40,443 nucleotides of DNA, taken from an uncultured Flavobacteriales bacterium (GTDB taxonomy: Bacteria; Bacteroidota; Bacteroidia; Flavobacteriales_D; Crocinitomicaceae). Made by a program: the position numbers and the translations under genes. How positions within the stretch are numbered: position 1 is the first letter of the stretch; every line of letters begins with the position of its first letter. Under the pieces are notes generated by a model. That model ran no database searches and had not been told where the DNA came from. It saw only the letters and a program-made list of their open reading frames with translations. This document shows, piece by piece, positions 26,301-35,500 of this stretch. The stretch covers positions 1 through 40,443 of the forward strand of contig CAIZQH010000027.1 in assembly GCA_903935095.1 (NCBI GenBank), in the 5' to 3' direction.

Positions 26301-28163
26301 TATACAGTAGATGGAATGGATGCAAACGGATGTCACAACACAGACCAGGTTCTAGTTACCGTTTGGGCATTACCAACAGTAAACGCAGGAGCTGATCAGA
26401 CGATTTGTTTGTCTTCACCAGTAACTTTGTCAGGATCAGGAGCATTAACATACACTTGGACAAATGGTGTGACGAATTCTACTCCGTTCTTCCCAACTTC
26501 TACTGCAACATATTCAGTAGATGGTGTTGATATCAACGGATGTCACAACACAGATCAAGTTGTGGTAACTATGATTTCTCAACCGGTTGTTAATGCAGGT
26601 TTAGACCAAACAGTTTGTGCGACGACACCAGTTGTTTTGTTTGCTCAACCAACCGTAAATACTCCAGTATCTGTTACAGGATACCAATGGAGTAATAACA
26701 TTGCAAATGGTTCGCAGTTTACACCAACTACAACAGCTACGTATACAGTAACTGCTACAGGAGCAAATGGTTGTTTAAACCAAGATCAAGTTGTGGTAAC
26801 GGTATTGGCTTTACCAAATGTAAATGCTGGAAATGACTTTACGGTGTGTGCTGGGTTAAGCGCAACCTTAAATGCAACAGGTGCCGTTTCTTACTCTTGG
26901 AATAATGGAGTAACGCAAGCAACACCGTTCTTCCCGAATGCAACAACAACATACACCGTGACCGGAACAGGAGCGAATGGATGTACGAAAGAAGATCAAG
27001 TTGTAATAACAGTAAGTTCAGGTCCAAATGTATCTGTATCAGGAAACCAAATTGTTTGTGCGAATGCACCGGCTACTTTAAGTGCAGCAGCTGCAAATAG
27101 CATGAGTGGATACTGGTCAACAACAAATGGTCAAGGGATTATCTCACCAAACGTTTCGAATGGAACGGTGACGTATATACCAACAACGACTGACCCGGTA
27201 ATCGTAAACTTAACGTATGTTGCTTCAAATGCTTGTGGTAACGCTTCTCAGTCTACAACGGTAACAGTATTGCCTATTCCAACAGTGAATGCAGGGCCAG
27301 ATATCGCTTCTTGTTCAGGATTACCTGTAACATTAACGGCAACTGGAAATGGTTTCTTAACATGGAATAACAACGTAACGAACAATGCATCATTTATTCC
27401 CGCAACTTCTGCTACGTATACCGTAACAGCGGTTGGAGCGAACAACTGTACGAATTCAGATCAAATGGTATTGACGCTATTGGCTTTACCAGATGTAAAC
27501 GCTGGAGCTGATCAAACGGTATGTTCTGGTTCAAGCGTTACCTTGAATGCTGCAGGAGCAAATAATTACGTTTGGAATAACGGTGTCGTGAATAACGTTT
27601 CTTTCGCACCAACAAGCACACAAACGTATACGGTCACTGGAACAGGATTGAATGGATGTCAATCATCTGATCAAGTGTCGGTAACAGTGAATGCAACACC
27701 AGTGGCATTGGTATCAGTAGTTGACGAAGTAACAGTTTCTGCATCTCCAGCAGGAATGAACTACCAATGGATTAACTGTGCTTCAGGAACAGATATTCCA
27801 TCGGCTACATCTGCTCAATTTACCGCTACAGCAAACGGTTCTTATGCGGTTATGGTAACAAGTTTACAAGGATGTGAAGACGTATCAGATTGTATTACTA
27901 TAACTACAGTTGGTTTAGACCAAGTGAGCATCACAGACATGAATGTATTCCCGAATCCAACAAACGGAGAAGTGAATCTTTCATTACCTGAAAATGTATC
28001 TGTAAATGTTTCAATCTTCGATGCTCAAGGTAAATTAGTAGCTGAACAAATGAATGTAACGAATAATGGAATGTTGAACATCGCTCATGTAACTACAGGA
28101 GTTTATATGGTGAGATTGACATCCTCAAACGCTATTCAAACGTTCAGAATAGTTAAAAACTAA
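20340..28163 (+). CDS. Giant secreted multidomain adhesin with T9SS sorting domain
   Basis: A 2,607-residue surface or secreted protein. Signal peptide 1-24 (ends YIQA-Q). Then in order: a jelly-roll of the MAM/choice-of-anchor type (about 30-220), a G8-like beta-rich region (about 222-340), Ig-like repeats, GEVED domain 1 (about 689-850) with an FN3-like domain (about 880-950), Ig-like repeats, and a nidogen-like beta-sandwich (about 1241-1450) lying inside an Ig-like repeat. GEVED domain 2 (about 1602-1766) and its FN3-like domain (about 1796-1860) follow, then about seven tandem Ig/PKD-like units of about 70 residues (1940-2452; VNAG-DQ-VC ... NGC). The last 73 residues (VFPNPTNGEV ... GVYMVRL ... 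FRIVKN) are a type A T9SS sorting domain, cleaved on export. Ligand unknown; adhesion is inferred from architecture. Confidence 0.93.
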   Translation: MKNLLRMSNLLFVFLLGLTGYIQAQTTLIDPNAGGGFELGSDFASNGWTVVNHASATNNNWFVGGTPVSFAGLNAAYISNTNGTTYGYDVNVASTSHFYRDVTVPAGETKINLQYQWKGNGEGTNWDRLLVYAAPISVTPVAGTPASNSSILTGATLVFAQTVFTQTTYTNANIFLPASLAGTTFRLIFTFQNDNGFGATPGPAVDNISLTSTVPGIFISINTGNWENPNTWDATAVPTAADNATVSLGHVVTVTTASQSINNLTVDGTLAYGATPTQFNVNGNLQVNAGGLVNVFNATTGKSLFVSGNITNNGRIDVSIGTTTAGVLNLNGSAPQTISGSGIWGGTVATTTNLNAVGVIRNLTCSNTSTATPNITWSFDNIRIVYNLNLTGARVQLGTNKLIFGNYNAGNTLTAPAGTGILPGGTFARWWSATSTGSLIAAGVDPTNATSRYPFLNTTGTLNRAAYISRSTPTTGNSPGELAVKYSDATTMTTGLSILDGAYNVTDRFDGNWTVTFGGGYSHVSGHTLVLFAPSAYSPLNGNSRILLAGAAAPGAHQNGTITPGVQRINILQSQLANTYYIGVNTLDNQYPCVGTPAPGNTLSSVSLTCPSVNFTLSLQNTTAGLGVTYQWQSSANGSTWANVATGGTSATYTANQAAASYYQCLVTCSGQTTASTPVQVAMDAPTNCYCTPTYGTGTLYGDLISNVSISGTTLSNNTGFVAGTPSYVFYTGQPNYTASLLPSSSYVVNVSTGEWGDEGVAAWIDYNDDGFFTLSERIGYTPTTIGSGYTPGVINASSSFNISLSCSPPAGVHRMRVRMAWLTNGINIDPCASYGYGETEDYLVTIVAAPSCLSISGPLTTVSTTPFTVNVSFPAGCATASNFDVEYGPVGFVQGTGTVSTNIPGTLSGLNVLLTIPGLNPQTTYDYYVRANCGSGSTSSWVGVGQATTLDPPCVGTPNVPSAISSTLVLCANQTMTLEASGMSFGYSGITNIWEESSDNITWTPISGATASIYQTLPLSAGTRYFRYASACSYSNATAYSNVIAVTVNALPTINVSGVNNGTFCGVQALNASGAVSYTWAPLNVLNGSTGSTVSFIGSENVAVIATGTDANGCIGSSAPFAITYVAPTAVTYTSTVAGFCGTGGTTSIALVSTNTDYTHVFTSQGTGVISNATSSTFDYTVTETSSISVISTDNIGGCVAQNSITIGVNPLPVSNVTASSTDVCPGDTVTINTGLSAQNFSSTPIPFAALNAPSNAVTLVTGGVATTAPDLGFGLDDGGWSNIPVGFGFNFFGTNYTTVSIGTNGTMFMGNAGNVADFTFTTLPSVFEPFNMLAVLAMDHNLNGASGGTIKYWTEGVAPNRKFVVSYENIQEYGASEFSTAQAILYETTGVAEVHVTSSSNVDRNKLVGINNGDGTEGVLAYASGTTPSATNPIANPFAYRFSPPANFTTVWSATTNGVTTQLTTGTNIFSYDVVVNDTTLYSISYTNQTTGCQNLPGTAQIEVSTLGNVAPIVQITGPSIVCSGNSFSVVNSYTGLLNGLTFEWQVSTDNVTFAAITGATGPTLNTTQTDTSYYRLMITSCSGTPSYSDTLMVSMNIPTDCYCIPEYLAGTDAGDLISNVEILGTTLANNTGFVTGTPAYVFYTGQPNYTATLVPSTSYTLSISTGEWGDEGVAAWIDYNDDGYFDATELVGATTGTIGSGYTFGQINATETFPITISCTPPAGVHRMRVRMVYFENGVDIDPCSLEYFGETEDYLITIQAAPICPTPGILVSGTTTSTTALLNWNLNCSTASNFDFEYGPVGFVPGTGTMILDTLVTNQMTLTGLTPNSNYDIYYRANCGSGNVSQWSAVATFSTVCAPITLNAASSQAGCATYTLAPLAETVPSNNAGLSLGYYTGTGATGALVSNTITSTQTVYAYASAGTCVTEIPMLITINALPTVNAGVDQAVCINTPVTLNGVGAVSYTWTNNVTDATSFLPTTTATYTVDGMDANGCHNTDQVLVTVWALPTVNAGADQTICLSSPVTLSGSGALTYTWTNGVTNSTPFFPTSTATYSVDGVDINGCHNTDQVVVTMISQPVVNAGLDQTVCATTPVVLFAQPTVNTPVSVTGYQWSNNIANGSQFTPTTTATYTVTATGANGCLNQDQVVVTVLALPNVNAGNDFTVCAGLSATLNATGAVSYSWNNGVTQATPFFPNATTTYTVTGTGANGCTKEDQVVITVSSGPNVSVSGNQIVCANAPATLSAAAANSMSGYWSTTNGQGIISPNVSNGTVTYIPTTTDPVIVNLTYVASNACGNASQSTTVTVLPIPTVNAGPDIASCSGLPVTLTATGNGFLTWNNNVTNNASFIPATSATYTVTAVGANNCTNSDQMVLTLLALPDVNAGADQTVCSGSSVTLNAAGANNYVWNNGVVNNVSFAPTSTQTYTVTGTGLNGCQSSDQVSVTVNATPVALVSVVDEVTVSASPAGMNYQWINCASGTDIPSATSAQFTATANGSYAVMVTSLQGCEDVSDCITITTVGLDQVSITDMNVFPNPTNGEVNLSLPENVSVNVSIFDAQGKLVAEQMNVTNNGMLNIAHVTTGVYMVRLTSSNAIQTFRIVKN
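22403..23190 (+). repeat. GEVED-FN3 module, copy 1, inside the first adhesin
   Basis: Encodes NCYCTPTYGTG ... GEWGDEGVAAWIDYNDDG ... VHRMRVRM ... ETEDYLVTI, followed by an FN3-like domain with VEYGPVGFVQGTGT and YYVRANCGSGS. It pairs with copy 2 at 25147-25920. Confidence 0.8.
25147..25920 (+). repeat. GEVED-FN3 module, copy 2, inside the first adhesin
   Basis: Encodes DCYCIPEYLAG ... GEWGDEGVAAWIDYNDDG ... VHRMRVRM ... ETEDYLITI plus an FN3-like domain with FEYGPVGFVPGTGT and YYRANCGSGN. A stretch coding GVHRMRVRM is identical to copy 1 at the DNA level over about 28 bases. Confidence 0.8.
26158..27695 (+). repeat. Tandem Ig/PKD-like repeat array in the first adhesin
   Basis: About seven units of roughly 210 bp. 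Each encodes a VNAG-DQ-VC start, a Y(T/S)W(T/N)N core and an NGC...DQV end, with one conserved cysteine pair per unit. Unit starts are near 26158, 26369, 26579, 26809, 27016 (divergent), 27274 and 27481. It probably forms a stalk before the sorting domain. Confidence 0.75.
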
Positions 28164-28182
28164 TAATCTCTTATACAGATTC

Positions 28183-28209
28183 AAAAGCCACCTTAGGGTG
28201 GCTTTTTTT
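28183..28209 (+). terminator. Intrinsic terminator of the first adhesin
   Basis: AAAAGCCACC - TTAG - GGTGGCTTTT, a perfect 10-bp stem with a 4-nt loop followed by more T, 20 nt after the stop codon. Confidence 0.92.
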
Positions 28210-28257
28210 GTGGCAAAAAAGCGGTTGGATAAATGGTATTTGGGCGTGTGATTATTA

Positions 28258-28295
28258 CCATATTTTTAGGATAACGACCAATATTAGGATATCGG
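28258..28295 (+). repeat. Tandem imperfect repeat of 18-20 bp
   Basis: Two head-to-tail units, each starting CCA and ending TTAGGATAACGA (28258-28277) or TTAGGATATCGG (28278-28295). Function unknown; direct repeats of this size can be protein-binding sites. Confidence 0.35.
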
Positions 28296-28442
28296 GCATA
28301 TTTTGGCTAACCAAAACACTAAAAAACCCAACTTTTCTCTCGCTTCAAGATCGTTTTTTTGTGTTAAATATGCGCTAATTCCATGCTTAGTTCGGTTGAA
28401 GATAATGATGAATTAAATTCGAGTTTTTCTTTTTTTGACGCA

Positions 28443-28472
28443 TTGTGCCATACTGTTATTAATTTAAGTTCG
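28443..28472 (+). promoter_or_regulatory. Candidate promoter in the gene-free stretch
   Basis: TTG (28443-28445), 19 nt, TAAGTTCG (28465-28472; 7/8 match to TAnnTTTG). A transcript would begin near 28479 and run into the hairpin at 28504-28533. No gene follows for 1 kb. Confidence 0.35.
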
Positions 28473-28503
28473 TCAAAAGGGATGTTTTATGTCATCATCT
28501 TGC

Positions 28504-28533
28504 TTAGCTGCTTTCAAGAGTGAAAGCAGCTAA
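28504..28533. ncRNA. Strong stem-loop, candidate small RNA element
   Basis: TTAGCTGCTTTC (28504-28515) and GAAAGCAGCTAA (28522-28533) form a perfect 12-bp stem with a 6-nt loop. No T-run follows on either strand, so it is not a standard terminator. With the upstream promoter-like sequence it may be the 5' structure of a small RNA. The strand and 3' end are undetermined. Confidence 0.3.
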
Positions 28534-29052
28534 AATGTATCTGCAGAGTTTGAAAATCTCCATCAAACACATGAATAATTTCGGTGGTTTTCATATATTA
28601 CTGCACCTTAGAATAGACTAATTTCATTTAAAACTAGTGAATCCTTCACTCATTTAATTCACGAACGTTGCTTCATGTCTGATTCCCTATGCGCAGGAGT
28701 TAGGGAGATTAATGTTTTGAAGTGATTCTAATAATATGATGTTTTTCTTTCGGTTTTATACATCTATTCCACGAATTATTGGTTTTGGTCCTATTCCCGT
28801 TTTTTTATGAGTATCCTTGAAAGTTTAAGTATTAATCCTCGACTCAATATAGAATGTTATCTTCCAAGCAAAATCTTGGCATTATAGGCAAATAATAAAG
28901 CGTTAAAATTTCGTGCGACATACACATAATAAAACAATACAACGTTTTTCCAGATTATAATCCAGTCTATTTGTTAAGGAAGAATTTACCGCGCGTTTGG
29001 ATCCCCGTTAAGGATATAGCCGATTCGTTATAAAGTTTCCATAAAAGATTCG

Positions 29053-29074
29053 TTTAAAAATGAAACAATTTGAA
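29053..29074 (+). repeat. 22-bp direct repeat, copy 1
   Basis: Matches 29173-29194 at 20 of 22 positions, exactly 120 bp apart. It contains ATGAAACAATTTGAA, which opens a 9-codon frame (MKQFERKGS, stop). Confidence 0.5.
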
Positions 29075-29172
29075 CGCAAAGGGAGTTAAAGTTTGCGAAA
29101 CAAGTTGTTTGTCGGGTGATATATAGTGAAAGCTAACATGTCAATAAGCAATTTTGTAATTGAATCAATTAA

Positions 29173-29194
29173 TTTAAACATGAAACAATTGGAA
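29173..29194 (+). repeat. 22-bp direct repeat, copy 2
   Basis: Second copy of the repeat; its ATGAAACAATTGGAA opens a 17-codon frame (MKQLETWFYKNGLYGNE, stop). Whether either mini-frame is translated is unknown. Confidence 0.5.
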
Positions 29195-29345
29195 ACATGG
29201 TTTTACAAGAATGGTCTGTACGGGAACGAATAATACCATTATAAAACGTTCGGGGAAACAATATGTCGGTTCAATCGAACGTTAAACGCAGGCCATTTGC
29301 TCTCCCTTTAATTGTTTTCAACAATGTAATCTGTATTTAAATTTT

Positions 29346-29375
29346 TTGTTAATTACTTTTATTTGCATACATTTG
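29346..29375 (+). promoter_or_regulatory. Promoter of the second giant adhesin
   Basis: TTG (29346-29348), 19 nt, TACATTTG (29368-29375), an exact TAnnTTTG at ideal spacing. It would give a leader of about 140 nt. A second exact box, TAGTTTTG (29478-29485), is closer to the ATG but lacks a good -33 element. Confidence 0.55.
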
Positions 29376-29520
29376 GGACTTAATTATAATGTAGAAATTG
29401 GGTTGAATAGCTATAAAACAAAGGGATAGCAGGAAATACTAACGTGGCAAGCTACTGTTAATCAGCGGTTTACACATTAGTTTTGCCTGTTATTTTAAGG
29501 CCTAATCTTGACAAAAACGA

Positions 29521-32500
29521 ATGAATATGAAGATGAGAACAATGATGAAAAACGAGAAAATGTTCAATGCTGATTCAAATATGAATGCCTTTTTGGTTCA
29601 TTCGTTACAAAAAAACGTATCTAATAATAGAAGTATGAAGAATACCTTTCCTACTACCATGAGCAATAATATGAATGTTATGTCAACAAACACGAACCAA
29701 AAAATTGCAAAAACAGTTTTTGATTCAAATGCTCAAGCAAAATCTATATCGAATTCTATGAAAAAGTCAAATTTATTTGTTCGAGCTTTTGGAGTATTGG
29801 CATTGGTCCTTGTAAATGCCTTTGGTGTGTTTGGCCAGTGGCAACAGACAACAACTTCTGCAACGGAAGCCGAGTTCAATACTTCGGATCGTTATGAAGT
29901 GAATGGTAAATTATACTCCATTTTAAGGTCAACATCCAATGGGTACAAGGCTTCGGTTGCTATGCGAAGTGGATCAGGATGGACTTATGATTTAGATGGA
30001 ACAGGTGGTACAGATGGACTTGCTATTTCATCAGCAATGTGTTACTCTCCAGTTATGTCCGTTGATCAATCTAATGGGGATATTTACGTTGCTTATAAGC
30101 AATTAAATACGGGATTGAGTTATTTTATATTTGTACAGAGATACGACGGAAACACTTGGTCAACAATCGGCGGTGGATCCATTAATACAAACAACGGATC
30201 CGCATTACAGGGTTTTACGGGCGGCAGTGATGAATTAGGGATGAAAGTTTCTAACGGAAAGGTAGTCGTTGTAGAAGGATCATCTTCTGCGGATATTTGG
30301 TATTACGATGTGAACAGTTCTTCTGCCTGGTCATACCTTACTTCGGGAGCTACAAATGAAGCGAATCCTACGAATGAAAAAAATTGGGTGTTTTCCTATG
30401 GTGCTTCTAGAGAAGACGATCCTAGTAAAGGGATAGATTTTTGTGTAACTCCGTCTGGTGATATTTACCTTTCTTATTTGTATAATAATCCGAGAATTTC
30501 AAAATACACACAATCTACAAACAGTTGGTCGCAAGTAGGCAATCAAATTACCTACAGTCCAAATACATATTATCATAAAGTTGCACAGGCGCCAGATGGT
30601 ACTCTTTATTTTGGTGCTTGGGCTAAAACCTTCGGTCCGAGTACTTCTACATTAATTATGTATAAGCTAGTCGGTTCCACTTGGACAAACATTTCATCAG
30701 GACTCTATTCATATAATGGTTGGAATAATGGTTTTAGTTGGGATTTTAATTTCAATTCAACAAGTGAATTATATGTACTTTACGAGGAGCAATATGCGAA
30801 TAATGTTGAAGTAAAAAAATATAATGGTACTTCTTGGGTTCTACAAACGGGTTATTGGCAAGGAACGACCAACACTTATCGTCCAAATAACGATTATGGA
30901 ACAAGACTTTTCTTATCGAGTTCAAATGAATTAATTCGAGTTAGCACAACAGATAAATACTTAGATGGTGGGAAAGTTTACGCTCAGTATTTAGGTGCAA
31001 ATGTTGAATATGGTTTTTTTAGTCCAGGAGCAGGCGTTCCTGGAACACTAGTATACATTTACACGCTTAATCCACAAAATGTAACTGGCGTTAGTTTTAA
31101 TGGCGTTAGCGCATCCTTCACAGCTTCGTCTACGAACCATGTTATCGCAACTGTGCCCAATGGAGTGACAACGGGTCCAATTACTCTTTCCTCAAATTAT
31201 GGAAATAGTACTTCATCATTCAACTTTAACCTAGCATATCCTACGTTAACTTCTTTTACTCCAACTTCTGGCCAAATAGGAGCGAGTAGAACCTTAACAG
31301 GAACGTATTTCAGTGGAAACGGTTTGACTTCGGTTAACTCGGTAACCTTTGGAGGGGTAGCAGCATCGACAATGAATGTTGCTTCTGCTACATCTATTAC
31401 AGCCACTGTACCAACAGGGGCTAAAACTGGAGCAATTCGAGTTTCTAACGGTTCACAACAATCTTCAGGTGAATCAGCGGTTACAACAATAAATGCAAGC
31501 GGAGGTTTTACAGGTTGGTCAAATGCATGGCAAACACTGACGAATAACGCAAATACGAAAGCATTAACTGCTGTGAAATTCTATTTGGGAAATTCGGATG
31601 TGAACAACTCATATGATTTGTTTGTCGAGTTGCATACAAGTGACTCGAATCCTTCATCTGCAAATCCGTTTGATAAATTTAATAACACAACATTGGCAAA
31701 AACATCTCAAACTGTCAATGTCCTCCCTAGTTCGGCGAATGGATGGGTGACCTTTTTATTTGATGGAGATTTTATTTTCCAGCCTAATACGGCATATTAT
31801 GCGGTTCTAAAGGAAGCAAATACGAATCCTTCTGGAACAGGATTGCAACGCGCTTTCGATGGTGTAACAAATACGTCAGATGGTGGCGCCGGAAATATGT
31901 TTGGAACATTGGCATATTCTTTTGAAACTAGCCCGGTTTTTACAATATTGCCAACAATTACCCAAACTAACACTGGTACAGCATTTTATTCATGTCCAGG
32001 TGGAATTGATGCTCAAGTTGAAACATTAACCTTGAACGCAACAAATCTTTCTGCTGACGTTATAGTTACTGCACCAACTGGCTATCAAGTTTCTTTAGAC
32101 CAAAGCACATGGACAAGCAGTGTGACAATTCCATTTGGTAACGGTACATTGTCCAATTCCAATGTTTATTATAGATCACAATCATCAAATACAACTGGAC
32201 TTGGTGGTAATATTGATATTACAAGTGGCGGAACATCTTTGCTAACTGTAGCTGTGACTTCAACTGTGACATCTGCGCCACAAATGTTATTGCTTGGGAA
32301 TTCAATAAATCTGGATGGGGTAAATGATTATTTGTATGCAAATACTTCTACTTCTTTATCATTGAATGGTTCAACAAGTTTAACGATTGAAGCATGGATA
32401 AACCCTACAGCATGGTCATCCGCAGGAACGTATGCAGGACCAATTGCTTACAAAGGTGGTGGCGGTGAATCTTATAGATTAGGAGTTGGCGGTACAGGTC

Positions 32501-35500
32501 AAGTAGGATTTACGATTGCCAATCAATGGTCAAATTGGACATTAGAAACAGGAAATAATGCACTTGTATTAAATCAATGGCAACATGTAGCAGCCACTTA
32601 TGATGGCGCAACTAAAGTTTTAAAGATATTTGTGAATGGTATTCAAGTTGCTTCGAATACAAATCCACAAAGTTTTAATTTGAATGGTTCATTTGGAAAC
32701 TTTGCTGTAGGACGTGATCCATTTAGTGCTGACCGATGGTTTAATGGAAGCATTGACGAACTTCGTATTTGGAATGTGATGAGAACACCAACTGAGGTTT
32801 TATCTAACAAGGATGTTCAAGTATCCCCAACTTCAACTGGTTTAATGGCATATTTCCGATTTAATCAGGGAGTTGGCGCGGGTAATAATACTTCAATAAC
32901 AACTTTTACAGATGCATCGGCAAATGCAAATTCATTGACTATTTCTGGCTTGGCAATGACTGGTTCTACATCGAATATTATTGGAACAGGTACGTCAATT
33001 TCCGGTCCATCAACTGCTGTAAGCGGATCAACTTATACGTTTAATTATGGAGGTTCTTACACGAATGGTGTTTGGTCTACGTCAAATACAAATTTAATTA
33101 CGATTGATGCTTCAGGAGTAGTTGCTCCAATTTCTTCTGGTTCTGCCAATATTATTTACTCATATGAAGTTAATAATTGTACATATGAAACATCTTATGC
33201 AGTTACTGTTCAAGCTTCAACAGTAGCAGCTACTGGAAGTCTTAATGCATTTTCTTCATGTGCGGGATCAGTCTCACCTGAACAGACATTTGTTGTTTCA
33301 GGAACTCAATTAACTGCAAACCTAGACGTTACGGCTCCAACTGGTTATGAAGTTTCTTTATCTACAGGAACTGGTTTTGCATCCACAATAGCAATAGCCC
33401 CAACTGCAGGAACGGTAAATAATACCACGATTTATGTAAGATTGACAAGTTCAGCAACGGGTACGCCTTCAGGAAATATAACCGTCTCGTCCACTAATGC
33501 ACCTGACGTCCTTGTGGCAGTTTCAGGAACCGTGAATGCTTTGCCAACGGTTACAATTAATGCGCCTGCTGCGATTTGTTCTCCTTCTACAATAGACTTA
33601 ACTGCAGCGGCAGTAACTGCTGGTTCAACGGCAAGCTTAACATATACTTATTGGACGAATAGTGGAGCTACAACTTCATTAGCGTCACCTTCAGCTGTGT
33701 CGGCATCAGGCACGTATTACATTAAAGGAACAACTTCAGCGGGTTGTTCAACAACAGCTTCGGTTCTTGTTACAATTAATGATCCGATCACAGCAGTATC
33801 ACTTGCTGTAAACCAACAACCTTGTAGTTCAACTGCTTCCGGATCCGCGATTATAAATATTACAGGTGGAATTGCAACAAATTATTCTTGGACAAAAGGT
33901 GGTTCCTCTTTTAATGCGCAACCAAGTAATGCACCAACAAATTTAACTGGAGGGACAGGTTCAGACATATATCAAGTAGCAGTAACGGATGCATGTGGAA
34001 ATACTGTTACTTCAAATACCATTACCATAACTAATGTTGCTTTATTAACATTAACAAATGTTTCTCAAACGGGGACTATACTATGTAATGGTGCAACTAC
34101 AGGCGAAATTACGGGTAGAATTACAGGTGGAGGTACGGATGCGCGTGTCTTAACAGTAACACACACGACAACCAATCAAGCATATTCTTCTCAAATTCCA
34201 ACTGGAGGGTCTGCCGCTGCTGGATATACCTATACAGTTTCAAATTTACCTGCTGGAACCTACACAATCGTGGCATCAAGTACCGTCTCGAGTTGTACCG
34301 CAACTGTTTCGAATATAACAATTTCTGAACCAGCAGCTATATCGCCTACGGGTACTCCTACCGCTGCTTGTTATGGATTATCAAATGGATCAATTTCTGC
34401 TAGTGCAACTGGTGGAACAGCACCATATACATATTCGATTGATGGTACAACATTCCAATCAACAACAACATTTACCTCTTTAGTTTCTGGAACATATACC
34501 TTAACAGTAAAAGATGTGAATAACTGTACTGGAACTGCTTCAGTGCTGGTTACGCAACCTAGCACTGCGCTATCCGTTAGTGTTACAAATCAAACCAATG
34601 TAAATTGTTTTGGACAATCGACAGGTTCTGTTACAGTTGTAGGTGCTGGTGGTACAGGGACATATTCCTATTCAATAGATGGAATAAACTTCCAATCTGG
34701 CGCAACAATTAGTTCATTGCCTGCTGGAGCATATACGATCACGATTAAAGATCAATCAAATTGTATTGCAACTGCATTAGTTACAATTACTCAACCAGCT
34801 GCTTCATTAGCCGCAAGTACAACAGCTACGGATGTTTTGTGTAATAACGCGACAACAGGAGCAATTACTTCAAGCGTAACCGGAGGAACAACCCCATATT
34901 CATATTCTTGGAATACATCACCTGCACAAACTACAGCTAACGTTTCAACCCTAGCAGCAGGAACATATACATTAACTGTAACCGACGCTAGTGGATGTAC
35001 GGCAACAAGTTCAAAAACAATTACAGAGCCTAGTGCATTAACAGCAACAATTTCTGCTCAAACGAATGTTGCATGTTTTGGTGAAACGAATGGCGGAGCT
35101 TCTGTAACAGCAAGCGGCGGAACAGCTGCTTATACTTACTCTTGGACGGATGGGGAAACAGTAACTTCCATTTCAAATAAAGCAGCAGGTGTATATACGG
35201 CAACTGTAACTGACGCAAATGGATGTATAACAACAGCAACAGCAACCATTAGTGAACCATCTGCAGCTTTAGCCGCATCTATTTCTACATCTACGAATGT
35301 ATTATGTCATGGTAATAGTACAGGTTCTGCAACTGTTTCAGTAACAGGTGGAACATCGGCTTACACATATTCTTGGAATTCTAATCCGGTGCAAACAACA
35401 GCTCTAGCCTCGAATTTATCCGCAGGAACTTATGTGGTTACAATTACGGACGCGAATAATTGTACCACTACTGCAACCGCAACAATTACAGAGCCAGTAT

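Larger units (their letters stand above)
28210..29520. other. Long gene-free stretch between the two adhesins
   Basis: About 1.3 kb, A/T-rich, with stops in all frames and no convincing protein. It holds a tandem imperfect repeat (28258-28295), a candidate promoter with a downstream 12-bp hairpin (28443-28533), a 22-bp direct repeat 120 bp apart (29053 and 29173), an 8-bp inverted repeat AACGTTCG/CGAACGTT (29245-29283), and the promoter and about 140-nt leader of the second adhesin. No remnant of a known gene was recognised. Confidence 0.7.

Noticed and set aside
20912..27445. Several minus-strand frames of 60-130 codons across the first adhesin
   Set aside because: Low-complexity Thr/Ser/Val-rich coding leaves long open antisense frames; none has a promoter or a recognisable product.
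29060..29233. Mini-frames MKQFERKGS and MKQLETWFYKNGLYGNE as genes
   Set aside because: They are too short to support as genes, without codon-level evidence of selection. They are recorded only as parts of a direct repeat.
29758..29760. Start of the second adhesin at the signal-peptide ATG
   Set aside because: Possible, but the open frame extends to 29521 with an upstream stop at 29509 and a good promoter at 29346-29375. The longer start is kept and the ambiguity is reported as a finding.
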